Assembly: GCA_026770575.1 (NCBI GenBank) | Contig: MU657268.1 | Coordinates: 113,654 to 139,703, forward strand | From: Pelagophyceae sp. CCMP2097 | Taxonomy: Eukaryota > Sar > Pelagophyceae | Length of the DNA stretch: 26,050 bases | Reading direction: 5' to 3' | Shown here: in pieces, positions 16,395 through 26,030 of the stretch | How the letters are laid out: the number at the start of each line of letters is the position of its first letter | How positions within the stretch are numbered: the stretch's first letter is position 1 | Program-made: the position numbers and the translations under genes | The notes under the pieces: model-generated | Database searches by the model: none | What the model saw: only the letters and a program-made list of their open reading frames with translations | What the model was told of the DNA's origin: nothing

Positions 16395-17739
16395 ATGGCC
16401 CCAGCGATGGACGGCACGCTCGTACGCGGCGACGGCCTCCAAGGAGCGGCCTCCAAGGACGGCCTCCAAGGATCAGCCTCCAAGGACGGCCTCCAAAAAG
16501 CAGCGGCAGACAGCGCCGCCGCCACACACGTGGCGAAACCCGACGCCGTCACGCTCAACGTCGGCGGCGTCGTCTTCGAAACATCGCGCGCTGTCCTCAC
16601 AAACGTCGACGACTCCATGCTCGGCCGGATGTTCGGCCGCTGTGCGGAGATGCTTCAGCCGCATGCGGATGGCTCCATCTCCATGCTTCGCGACGGCAAA
16701 CTCTTCGAATCAATCCTCGAATTCCTCTTCGACGTCGACGGCCCGAAGATGCAGAAGAAGATGCGATTATTATATAAGGCGACGCAGGACTTATTGTTGC
16801 AAGAATTAGACTATTTCGGCCTCGAAACCGCCGTCTTCGGCGTGCGCCCGTCTGTCCGATTCGGCAAAGTTCCGACCGGGGCCGCAGTTAAATTCTGGAA
16901 GGTTCGGCTGCGCGGCGGTCTTCGCGAAAGGGCGCATCTTCGTCTTTGGCGGGTACTCTTCTGCAGCGTCGTGAAGCAAGACGTACTCGATAGACGCAGC
17001 CTCCTTGAACGAGTTTCAGGAGGGCCCGGACATGCTCCAAGCCCGCTACGGCTGCGCGGCCGTGCAACTCGACGAGGGCCGCGTCTTGATAGAAGGCGGC
17101 GCGGACGACAAAGGCGTCTACTTGAACTCCACTGAAATCTTCCACCTCTCGTCGGAAACGTTCACGCACGGGCCTCCTTTAAGGTTCAAGCGCAAGAGCT
17201 GTGCCGCCATTTCGTTGGACGCTCGGAGGATCTTGGTGATTGGGGGTTTTGACGGGTTAAGTCGCCACGTGTCGACGGAACTCTTACACCTCGACACCAC
17301 GGCCTTTACAAAAGGCCCTGACATGGCCACGCCGAGGGGCGGATCAGCTGCCGTGGCTCTAGACGAGCATCGTATATTAGTCGCAGGGGGCCGGTCGAGT
17401 GTTGGGCGGCTTAGGACGACGGAGGTCCTCGACGTGGATACGTTGGTGTTTACAAAAGGGCCGAAAATGCGCTCCGCGAGGTGCTTCTGCTGCGCGGCGG
17501 CGGTGGACGAGCGGCACGTCCTCGTTTTCGGGGGCAAAAATTCGGATTACTTGCCGCAATCGACTGCTGAACTGCTGGACATAGGCATGCTGGAATTTGA
17601 AAACGGCCCCCGACTCCAACACGCGCGCTACGGCTGCTGCCCCATAACCGCCGGGCGAAACGGCCCGATCCTCATCCTCGGCGGCGTCGACGGCCACAAA
17701 GGCCGGGCGACGACGGAACTCCTTTCCGCCGAGCCGTGA
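16395..17739 (+). pseudogene. T1-Kelch family locus 2, frameshift plus in-frame stop
   Basis: ATG 16395 opens a frame with three imperfect DGLQG(A/S)ASK repeats (residues about 13-34), then a T1/BTB_2 domain (about 54-150: VTLNVGGVVFETSRAVLTNV, DSMLGRMFGRC, ELDYFGLETAVFG). T1 domains tetramerise or bind cullin-3. Near 16861-16872 the frame slips by one base, after which the Kelch blades are read (FGCAAVFAKGRIFVFGGY). An in-frame TGA at 16972-16974 lies inside blade 1. From 17005 the frame is open through five more blades to TGA 17737-17739. A tiny intron cannot remove both lesions without deleting conserved blade sequence, so I favour a pseudogene. Its T1 sequence is more diverged than in the intact copies (no FIDRDGERF motif). 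Confidence 0.7.
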
Positions 17740-17969
17740 GGACGGCCGCCCGGCGCCTCGACCTCCGGAGTCCGGCTTCCGAGGCGGGTCCGACGCGCAC
17801 CACACGACCCACTCATTGACACTCTTTCACACACGCACTCGTCGGGGCGCGAGGCCCCGGTTCCCCATCGGCGGCCGAGAGCGGTTGGGGATTTGGGGTT
17901 TCCGAGAGCCGCAGAGCCCGGGCAGTGTTCCCCGAGGCCTCTCGCGTCTCCTTGTGACTCGTCGTCGAG

Positions 17970-18279
17970 ATGGCCTCGGCGGCGGTGGCGCCGGAGACGC
18001 TGCCGACATCCAAGGACCTTCACACGCAAGCCATCGTCGACTTGCCTTGCCGGCCAAGCTCGACCAATTCTCGTAAGTGATCGGCACGCCGCTTCACGCT
18101 AAGTCGAGCTGTTTCTTCGCCGCCCAGGCTCGCCGCCAAAGCGACGCGCGCCAGCAGGCCTACGTCTTCCGACGGGGGCCTTTCGTCCAGCGGACGGCCG
18201 GCACTGCTAGATGACAGCCGCCCTATGGCCACTCCTCGCTCGGCTCCCGCCCACGCCCTTGTGGCCCGCGCGCGCTAGC
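17970..18279 (+). CDS. Possible small two-exon gene or 5' exons of the next locus
   Basis: ATG 17970 gives MASAAVAPETLPTSKDLHTQ and then AIVDLP, up to a strong donor TTCTC|GTAAGT (18073). A good acceptor (CGCCGCCCAG at 18127) follows 55 nt later. The layout, a short first exon plus micro-intron, resembles the 5' end of the intact T1-Kelch genes, so these may be the first exons of the fragment at 18298. No homology is recognised, and the frame after the junction is ambiguous. Confidence 0.25.
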
Positions 18280-18297
18280 TGGGCGCGCTAAGTCTGT

Positions 18298-18882
18298 TTG
18301 ATCGCCAATCGCAGCCCTTGGCAGAACGGCACTCCGTCGCACCCTCCACGACGTCCGCGCACGACGGGGCGGTGCTTGAAGGGCGCGCGCGCCTCCTCCT
18401 TGAGGACGGCCCGGCTCGCACAAGGCCCAGCCCCACTCAAAAAAGCCGCGAGCGAACTGGAGCGCGACGACGCCGCGCACGCCGCGCTCCTCAAACGCGG
18501 ACGCGCGTCGGCGGGGCGCGGCGCCGCGGCGGCGGAGGGCGAAGACGCGTCGGCGGCGGGGCCCGACGGCGCCGCGGCGGACGACGACCATGTGCGCTCG
18601 AGGGCATCATCGACGCCCGACGACGTCGTCAAGCTCAACGTGGGCGGCGCGCGCTTTGAGACACTCCGCAGGCGCATCCCTGCCCTTGCTTGCGTAAGAT
18701 CCACCCTTCCACTGGCGGCCACTCGTGACAAAATCGAACCGTGCATCGAAGAGAATACGTCCTTTGGAAGCAAGCCCATTGGCCCATTGGGGCGCTCCTC
18801 GCCCGCGTCGTGGAGAGGGCGGGGCCCGGGAGGACGCATGGCTGAACCGGATCTGTCGAGAGCGTTTGCCATATTATTTTGA
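18298..18882 (+). pseudogene. T1-Kelch family locus 3, N-terminal fragment only
   Basis: An alanine/acid-rich, coiled-coil-like stretch (KKAASELERDDAAHAALLKR) leads into DDVVKLNVGGARFETLRR, the first beta strands of a T1 domain almost identical to the intact loci. The similarity then stops; the rest of the frame (RIPALACVRSTLPLAATRD onward, ending at 18882) does not resemble T1 or Kelch. A GTAAGA at about 18688 could be a donor, but no matching downstream exon lies before the convergent gene's stop at 19248. This is best read as a truncated duplicate. Confidence 0.6.
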
Positions 18883-19247
18883 TCTCGCACTAATTCGACC
18901 TCGCACTTGGGATGAAGCGTCCCTACGGCGCGGCGCGAGCGACGGGCGCCACACTGCGCCATGAAAAAGCCGCGATAGTGATGAATGCTTATATGAGCGA
19001 CGCAATTCGGAGCCATCGGTGGGGATCGAGGAGGAGCGTACGGGATGGATGGTCGTGCGACGTGGCTGTGTGGCGGCATCGTTGCCGTCGTGGCGGCATC
19101 GTCGGCGACGGAGGGCCTCTGCCTTCATGCAGGCTGCTCGATGTGGTTCGGATGGCACCGGAACGCTGGCACCTCTGCCTTCTTGCAGGCTGCTTGATGA
19201 GGTTCGCATGGCGCCGGAACGCTGGCACCACATAAATCTTGTGCACA
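18883..19247. other. Intergenic between convergent loci
   Basis: No gene recognised. Contains short GTGGCGGCATCGT repeats at about 19069-19105 and the 56-bp tandem duplication listed separately. It ends at the stop codon of the minus-strand T1-Kelch gene. Confidence 0.4.
19116..19227 (+). repeat. 56-bp tandem duplication
   Basis: Two adjacent copies (19116-19171, 19172-19227), each starting CCTCTGCCTTC(A/T)TGCAGGC and ending GGAACGCTGGCA, differing at about five positions. Confidence 0.88.
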
Positions 19248-20736
19248 TCACCGTCGGTGGCGCGTCACTCGCGCGCCCCTTTGAGCATCGACGGCGAGCA
19301 CCTCCGTCGTCGATTCACCGCCTGCGAGCACGAGGATGCGCAGTGCTTCCTCCGCAGCGACGAGGCGAACGGCTGTGATGCTGGTGCGCCCAATCTGCAT
19401 GGCCGGCCCGGGCTCGAAAGCCATTGTTGCCACGTTGAGGAGCTCCGTCGTGGCCAATGCAGTTTCTGATGAGTCCTCCCCGCCGATGACAAGGACGTGT
19501 TCAGCATCGACTTGCACAGCCGAGCAGTAAGAGCGTGCCAAGCCCATCGCCGGACCGGGCGCGAACGTCGAGGTCCGGATGTCGAGGACCTCTGTCGTAT
19601 TCGAAGCGAGTTCTAAATCCGTAATGCCACCAGCCACCATAATGCGGTGCTCGTCGAGCGCGACGGCCGCGATCCCCCAGCGTCGACTGGCCATGGTGGG
19701 CCCCGGCGTGAAGGCCATCGTGTCGAGGCTGAAGATCTCGGTCGTCGACAGTTTAGTCACGCCATCGCAACCGCCGATTACGAGGATCCTGCGAGCATCG
19801 AGTGTGACGGCGGCGCACCAGTATCGTGCAAAATGCATGTCTGGCCCCGGCGTGAACGTGCGCGTCGCGAGGTGGAAGATCTCCGTCGTATTTAATTCTT
19901 CGTTGTCGGCATCCGTTCCGCCCACCACCAGCACCCGATCTGCGTCGAGCTGGACAGCTGCACAGCTCGATCGCCCCGTGATCATGTCCGGCCCAGTTGT
20001 AAAGGTCATCGTCTGCGTGTCGAGGACTTCTGTCGTTTCTAAAGCCGCTCCACCGCCAAACACCATCACAAGCCCTCCAGCAGCCACGGCACAGCACCAT
20101 CCACGTGCAGCGTCCAGTGTCGGCCCCAGCCGGAACGTCGCGTCGTCGGTCCACGGCCGCCCGCTAAACACGGCAGCCTCGAGTCCAAAGTAGTCCATCT
20201 CCTGCACCATCGCGTCCTGCGCGGCCTCGGGTAATGCGCGGATCGCCCTCTGCATAGCAAGGCCGTCGGGAGGGTCGCCGCGCAGAAAGTCGAGGAGCAT
20301 GCCGAACCGCTCGCCGTCGCGGTCGATGAAGATGGACCCATCTGAAGGGTCCGCCTGCAGCATCGCGTCGCAGCGGCCGAACATGCGCCCGAGCATAGAG
20401 TCCCCGACCTTTGTGAGGACGGCCCTCGACGTCTCGAAGCGCGCCCCGCCCACGTTGAGGTTGACCAGCTCGTCGGGCGGCGGCGCGGATGCGCGGATGC
20501 GCTCCTGCAGCACCTCTTCGCGCGCGACCTTGTCCTCCGTGTCCTTGACAAAGGCCGCACGGTCGTTCGCGAGCTGGGCCTAGGTTTGATGCGTTTGACG
20601 GGCCGCCTCAATAGAGTCGATTTACCATCTCGGCGTCAAAGGTGCGCTCCAGCGCGTCGACCGCGGTGGCGTGCGCCGCGTGCGTTTCACGGACGGCCGC
20701 GAGCGCGGCGCCGAAATCGCGCGGAAGAGCCGCCAT
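19248..20736 (-). CDS. T1 (KCTD-type BTB) plus six-blade Kelch protein, intact copy
   Basis: Exon 1 is 20736-20626 (MAALPRDFGAALAAVRETHA, ending FDAEM) and exon 2 is 20579-19248, separated by a 46-nt intron (donor GTAAAT, acceptor CCTAG, phase 0). The protein is about 480 residues. A short coiled-coil-like segment precedes a T1 domain (about 77-175: LNVGGARFETSRAVLTKVGD, MLGRMFGRC, FIDRDGERFGMLLDFLRGD, MDYFGLEAAVF). Six Kelch blades follow (about 185-470), each with a GG pair and a TTE(V/I)..(D/L) strand and a GP.M turn, for example RILVIGGCDG and TTEIFSLDTMAF. T1 domains form oligomers or recruit cullin-3; Kelch propellers bind substrates, so a ubiquitin-ligase adaptor is possible, but no BACK domain is present. 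The last blade is shorter (LAGGESTTEVL). No lesions seen. Confidence 0.85.
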
Positions 20737-20885
20737 GCTCGCAGGCTCACAGTGAGTCACAGAGCACGATCGACCGCGCTCCTCGTCCGCCGGGCGGTCC
20801 ACTCGGAGGCTGATAGTGATTGCAAACTTGAGTGGTCCCGTTTTGGCGAGCGTTCAGCGCGTCGGTGCGAGGTCGTGCGACCGGA
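20737..20885. promoter_or_regulatory. Divergent promoter interval between T1-Kelch and ankyrin-TPR genes
   Basis: About 150 bases separate the minus-strand ATG (20736) from the proposed plus-strand ATG (20886). The interval depends on that second start, which is tentative. No TATA element is clear. Confidence 0.25.
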
Positions 20886-23800
20886 ATGGAGCCCAGCGGT
20901 GTTTTGCGGCGAGCGGGAGCGGGTGACGCGCCGAACGTGGCGCTGGGGCCGTTGAAATGGAACGTGGCCAAAATTCGAAAGGGCGTCGACGACCGCTTGG
21001 CAGCCATCGACGACAGGCGAAGGTGCGCCAGCCTCGGACCGCCGCCTCGGAATGCGTAAAGGCGGCGGGGGCGCCTTGAACGGTCTGCGTCTGACGTTTC
21101 ATTCTGCGTCTGACGTTTCATTAGGGCGGCGGCGGCCGAGCGCTCCTCCGCGCACGCCTTGCTCCGCGGCCGACTCGACGCGCGCCACCAACGTGCGTGT
21201 CGACGCAGACCCGACGACTGGGGCCCGCCGTCGAACATGTCGAGGCCCCGGTCGACGGTCGTCGATCGTGCACAAATGCACAGACGGCACGCAGAAACAA
21301 ACGCACCGTAGGCGAGCGCTCCACCTTAAAGTTGGCGTCGCAGCCTTCACAGCCGAAGAAGATTGCGGCGCTGCAGGCTTCGGCTTTAAATCTTCGTAGG
21401 CACGGCCGTGTGGAGGACGCGCGACGGAAGGAAAAGGAGGCTACAGAGTTGGGCGACGTGCATTGGCGAACCACCGCCGGAAAAGCGTTCGAACGTTCGG
21501 TTTTGGCCGACGTGGCCAAGCTCGAGGCGTCTTTTTCGATGAGCGACGGCGCCGACGACGCCGTGCTGGACCGGGAACGGCTCGGGATTTTGAGGAAATT
21601 AGACGCCGCAGTCGCTTCCACTCGAAGAGAAAACGGCCGGTCGCACAACATTTTGACGTGGAAGGGCTACCACCACGCCGCCAACGGTGATCTTGTGAAG
21701 CTTCAAGGCGTCGTGGAGCGGTTGGGGATCGAAGTGGTGCTGTTGCAAAAGGACCCTGATACTCAGTGGAACGCTTTATTCTTCGGGGCATGGGCAGATA
21801 AAGTCCAAATCGTCCACTTCCTCCTCGACCGCGGCGCGGCGAAGCTCGACCACGCCGACCCGGAGGGCAGGACGGTGCTGCACGTAAGAGGGCGGCGTGG
21901 CTTTGTTGGAAAACCTGCGGGCGACCGGACGCCGCCTCTCGGCGACGCCGGCCTGTCGGCCTTGGCCTGTCGGCAACCCCGGAGCAGACACTGTCGATCT
22001 GGGACGACGTGGCGGGCCGGAGCCGTGACAACGCCGGGGGGCTCTCGTCGCGGCCTCGCTCCGCGAGGCGCGGGCCTGGATCGAGTGCCGTACGTTCATG
22101 CGCCGTACGATGCCTTAGGTCGCCGCCGCGTTTGGGTCAAGGGAGGTCTGCGCTGCGCTGATCGAACGAGGCGCAGACATGGACTGCCGAAATAAAAAGG
22201 GCGAGACGACGCTGCAAATTGCCCAGCGCATGCGCCGCCCGCAAGCGCTGCTCGACTACCTCGGGAAATTCATCAGAGTGCCAAAGGCCCGGGCGGAGGA
22301 GTTTGAAAAGGAGCGGTTATTAGAGGTGAAGTACCTCGCTCTCACCCAGAAATTCGACGCCACAGCTTTCGTAATAGCGCCCCACGCCGACGACGACGAC
22401 GCCCACCACCTCGGCCTGCCGACCAAGGCAGACCTGAATCTGCTGGCTACGGGCGGCGTGTTTACGGGCGTGACGTCGACGAGCGGATCGTTTACGTCGA
22501 CGAGCGGGTCGTTTCCCGACGTTTCAACGACCGCCTCGTCGGCAACCGCGCCGCGCGATGCTTTCTCGGACTGGGCCGGGCTGGACGTCTCGAGCGAGGA
22601 CGTGCGGTACGCGCTTCGGAAGCTTTTTTTCAAAGAAGAGGCCTTTGGTCATTTACCTGCGTCAGACAAACCGCCTCAGAGAGTGATGCGTCCCCGCCTG
22701 AAGGCGACTCATTGCGTGGAACGAGAGTGGTGCCGGAGTGCTTCGAGACTGCCTTGAAAGTGCCGTCGACTGCGTTTTACGACTCCAATTAGGCCCGCTG
22801 CACCCCGGTCTGCTCGCCAACCTCAAAGCGCTCGCCTCGGCTTTTATCCGCTGCGGCGAGCACCGCGGCGCGCGCGTCGCGCGCGAGCGAATCGTTGTCC
22901 TCGCAGACGAGCTGGACGAGTCTGCGGCGGCGATGGTTGAGGCACGGCGAGCGGCGTCGTTGATGGAAAACAGGGACTGCAGAAAGTCCAGAGACTGCGG
23001 AAAGTCCAGAAATATTTTGAGAGCGGCCCGCCGTCGCACACGACGGCCTGCCGTCGCACACGACGGCCGCCGTCGCACACGGCGGCGCGAGGACCGAGCG
23101 ACAGAGGCGGCGGGCCCAAGTCGCGTTTGAGGGACGGCGGACCCGGAGCGAGCAATGGCGGGACTCTGTCGCGTCGTAATAGGCTTCATTGACACTACTT
23201 TTAGGCCTGGAACGACGTCGGCGTCGCATGCCACGCCTGCGCGGCGTCGGACGACGCGACGGAGGCCTTTGAGTACGCCCTCGAGCTCGCCGAGGAGGCG
23301 GCGGCGGCAGAAGCGGCAGAGGCCGTCGCGGTGGACAACGTGATCGCGGTGGATACAAAAAGTGACCTCGCTTCAGTCCCCTTGCGCAACCTCGCGCTGC
23401 ACCTGCTCAGCGCGGGCGACTTACGAAGAGCGGTGCCGCTGCTACGGCGCGTCTTGGAGGCGACTGCGTTGAAGCATAATCCAGCAGGCTTCGTCCCAGT
23501 CGACGAAACGTTCGGCGCCGGCGACGACTTACAAGTCGACGAGGCGGCGATGGCGCAGTCCGACCCGTCGAGGATCGAATCTTTAGTTGTTGTGGACCCG
23601 CTCGTGGCTCTAGGGTACGCACTTCTCCTGGACTGCGACTTTGACGGTTCGACGAGGGTTTACGCCCGCGCTCTCCGCATCGTTCGAACGCACCTCGGCC
23701 CAGACGCGGCGGAGAACGTCCGCCTCCTCGAGTTCCTGGCGCTGGTGGCGTTTTCTAGCGGACACTTTGACCGCGCCGAGGAGCTGTTCCGCAGAACGCT

Positions 23801-24056
23801 CAAAGTCCTCGACGGTCTGGGCCGAAGCAACATCGACGTAGACGTGAAGCGAACAATTGCGAACATGGCCCAGGCGCGCGTCCGGCGCGGGAAACGAGGG
23901 CCGACAAAGCCGGACAAAAGACTCTTCGCCATGCCTATCCCTGCGCTCTTCTCACAGACCGCCTCGCTCTCCTCCCAGACCGCCGGCAGCGCCCACGGCG
24001 AGGGCCTCGTCGCGTCGGCGTCGCTCTCGGCGCTCCGCGGCGCGGCGCCGCGATGA
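20886..24056 (+). CDS. Ankyrin- and TPR-repeat protein, multi-exon, partly unresolved
   Basis: Tentative exon 1 from ATG 20886 (MEPSGVLRRAGAGDAPNVAL, GPLKWNVAKIRKGVDDRLAA) to a donor near 21023. Exon 2 runs from about 21344 (PSQPKKIAALQASALNLRRH) to 21883 and includes an ankyrin repeat (WNALFFGAWADKVQIVHFLL). A clear 235-nt intron 21884-22118 (donor CAC|GTAAGA, acceptor CCTTAG) joins TVLH to VAAAFGSREVCAALIERGAD and MDCRNKKGETTLQIAQ, a textbook ankyrin unit. Exon 3 continues to about 22640 with TSTSGSF repeats. A TPR-like exon (LGPLHPGLLANLKALASAFI, about 22738-22960) and a final exon 23205-24056 (acceptor CTTTTAG; AWNDVGVACHACAA, then LRNLALHLLSAGDLRRAVPL, HFDRAEELFRRTLKVL) carry TPRs. The exon 1/2, 3/4 and 4/5 junctions are not resolved, and two genes are possible. 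Ankyrin and TPR units are protein-binding scaffolds; no catalytic domain is seen. Confidence 0.6.
21084..21121 (+). repeat. Perfect 19-bp tandem duplication containing TGACGT
   Basis: TCTGCGTCTGACGTTTCAT occurs twice back to back. It lies in the probable first intron or leader of the ankyrin-TPR gene. TGACGT matches a bZIP-type core, but no function can be shown. Confidence 0.85.
22975..23086 (+). repeat. Two small tandem repeats in the intron before the last TPR exon
   Basis: GACTGC(A/G)GAAAGTCCAGA occurs twice (22975-23010). GCCGTCGCACACGACGGC occurs at 23030, 23050 and, slightly changed, 23069. The latter is itself an inverted repeat (GCCGTCG / CGACGGC, CACA loop), so three hairpins can form in a row. 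Confidence 0.82.
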
Positions 24057-24328
24057 CGGCGGCGGCGACTGCGCCTCGACGGCAGGCGCTGCGAAAGTGT
24101 GATAATTGTAAAATATGTGTGCCTGACTCGTGGCACGCTCCCGCCCGAACGCCACACCGTTTCACCGCGGTCAGGCATTGAGGAGGGGTTTCACGAGGCA
24201 TGCCACGTGGGGCGCCGTCTGCAAGATGCAGCCCGGAGGGCTCGCTCGGTGGAGGTTCGATGGGCTTCGCGTTTGTCATCCAAGGTATATTACGTTACGC
24301 ATCAAAAGTCGTCGACTCGAGAGGTGCA
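24057..24328. other. Short convergent intergenic region
   Basis: Lies between the stop of the ankyrin-TPR gene and the stop of the minus-strand T1-Kelch gene, so it should hold both 3' untranslated ends. AT-rich GATAATTGTAAAATATGTG at 24102-24120 is the likeliest 3'-end signal area for the plus-strand gene. Confidence 0.35.
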
Positions 24329-25864
24329 TCACCGCCGGCGCCGCGCCATTCGCGTGCCGTGCCGATGGAAGAAGAGGACCTCCGTACTGGACAATTCTTC
24401 CTCACCATTATTTCGACCCCCGATCACGAGTAGCCGCGGCTCCTCGCCCGCAGTGTCGAGTCGCGTGGCTGTACACCCATAGCGCCCGGTCTGCATGGCA
24501 GGGCCGGCCGCGAACTCGAGCGCCACCAAGTCGAGGACCTCAGTGGCCAATGCAGTGTCCGATGCATCCGCCCCGCCGACGATGAGGACGTACTGCGCGT
24601 CGACGGTCACGGCCGCGCATCCATAGCGTGCTGAGCTCATCGACGGACCGGGCGCGAACGACATGGTCCGGATGTCGAGCACCTCCGTCGTATTCACACG
24701 TCTTGAATATGATTCACCACCAGCCACCAAGATGCGATGCTCGTCGAGCGCGACGGCCGCACATCCGTCGCGTGGAGTGGCCATGTCGGGTCCCGGCTCA
24801 AAGGCCATCGTGTCCAGGCTGAGGATTTCCGTGCTCGACAGTTCAAACCCGCCATAATAGCCGCCCACGACCAGGATCCTGCGAGCGTCAAGTGCGACAG
24901 CAGCACACCAGAGTCTTGCCGATTGCATGTTTGGCCCCGGCGTGAACGTGCGCGTCGAGAGGTGGAAGATCTCCGTCGTGTTTAAAGCTTCACCATTGTT
25001 GCCCCCTCCACCCACCACCAACACCCGATTTTCGTCGAGCTGGACGGCTGCACAGCCCTCTCGTCCCGTGAGCATATCCGGCCCAGCGGTTAAGGCCATC
25101 GTCTGCATGTCTAGCACTTCCGTCGAGACTAAAGCTGACTCGCCCGTACAACCGCCAAACACGACGACGCGCCCACCAACAGCCACGGCAGCGCAATAAG
25201 CACGTCTACCGCCCAGTGTCGGCCTCGGCCGGAACGTCGCGCCGTCGGTCCACGGCAGTTCGCCGAACACGTTAGCCTCGAGGCCAAAGTAGTCCATCTC
25301 CTGCACCATTCCTTCCTGCGCGGCCTCGGGTAATGCGCGGATCGTCCTCTGCATGTGCGGGCCGTCGGGAGGATCGCCGCGGAGGAAGTCGAGGAGGAGT
25401 CGGAACCGCTCGCCGTCGCGGTCGATGAAGATGGACCCGTCCAAAGGGTCCACCTGCAGCATGGCGTCGCAGCGGCCGAACATGCGGCCGAGCATCGAGT
25501 CCTCGACCTTTGTCAGCACGGCCCGCGAAGTCTCGAAGCGCGCACCGCCCACGTTGAGCTTGACCACGTCGTCGGACGGCGGCGTGGCAGCGCGTATGCG
25601 CTGCTGCAGCTCTTCGTCGCGCGCAAGCTTCTCCTCCGTTTCTCGGATAAAGGCTGCGCGGTCGTCCTCGAGCATACGGCGGTCGCTCGTGAGCTGGGCC
25701 TACGAGGTTTCATCGGAAGGCGCTTGATGTCTCACGCATGCCGGTGTTTTTACCATCTCAGCATCGAAAGCGTGCTCGAGCGCGTCGATCGTGGCGGCCT
25801 GCGCCGCGGTCGTGCGCCGCATGTCCGCGAGCGCGGCGGCCACCGTGTTCGAGGGGTGCGCCAT
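24329..25864 (-). CDS. T1 (KCTD-type BTB) plus six-blade Kelch protein, second intact copy
   Basis: Exon 1 is 25864-25754 (MAHPSNTVAAALADMRRTTA, ending FDAEM) and exon 2 is 25699-24329, with a 54-nt intron (donor GTAAAA, acceptor CGTAG, phase 0) at the same codon as in the copy at 19248-20736. The protein is about 493 residues. A coiled-coil-like stretch (RETEEKLARDEELQQRIRAA) precedes the T1 domain (about 85-180: VVKLNVGGARFETSRAVLTK, FIDRDGERFRLLLDFLRGD, MDYFGLEANVF). Six Kelch blades then run to about residue 480 (RILVVGGYYGGFELSSTEIL; CAAVALDEHRILVAGGESYS). Blade 5 has one threonine fewer than its relatives (TALATEVLDL against ALATTELL), and blade 6 is complete (LLVIGGRNNGEEELSSTEVL). The C-terminus is a basic tail. 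Paralogue of the other four loci; function inferred only from domains. Confidence 0.86.
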
Positions 25865-25967
25865 CGTCGTGCTTGCAGGAGTTGAAAGTAGGCCAGATTT
25901 TGGACCCTGGATTACGGTTGTTTGCCAGGGTAGGTACCACAGTTTTAGGTGAGTACGTTATTTGGGA

Positions 25968-26030
25968 GGGTACGTGGGTACGTCGACGGCCGGCAACGAC
26001 GAGGGACCCTGGGGGTACGTGGGTACGTCG
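25968..26030 (+). repeat. Two copies of an 18-bp GTACGTGGGTACGT repeat at the window edge
   Basis: GGGTACGTGGGTACGTCG occurs at 25968-25985 and 26013-26030 (period 45). It lies upstream of the minus-strand T1-Kelch ATG at 25864 and contains ACGTG, a G-box-type core. The window ends before it is clear whether the series continues. Confidence 0.75.

Noticed and set aside
19579..20193. Plus-strand frame of 204 codons opposite the intact Kelch gene
   Set aside because: Shadow of the Kelch repeats (serine/valine-rich antisense pattern recurring once per blade); no independent domain. The same applies at 24927-25199.
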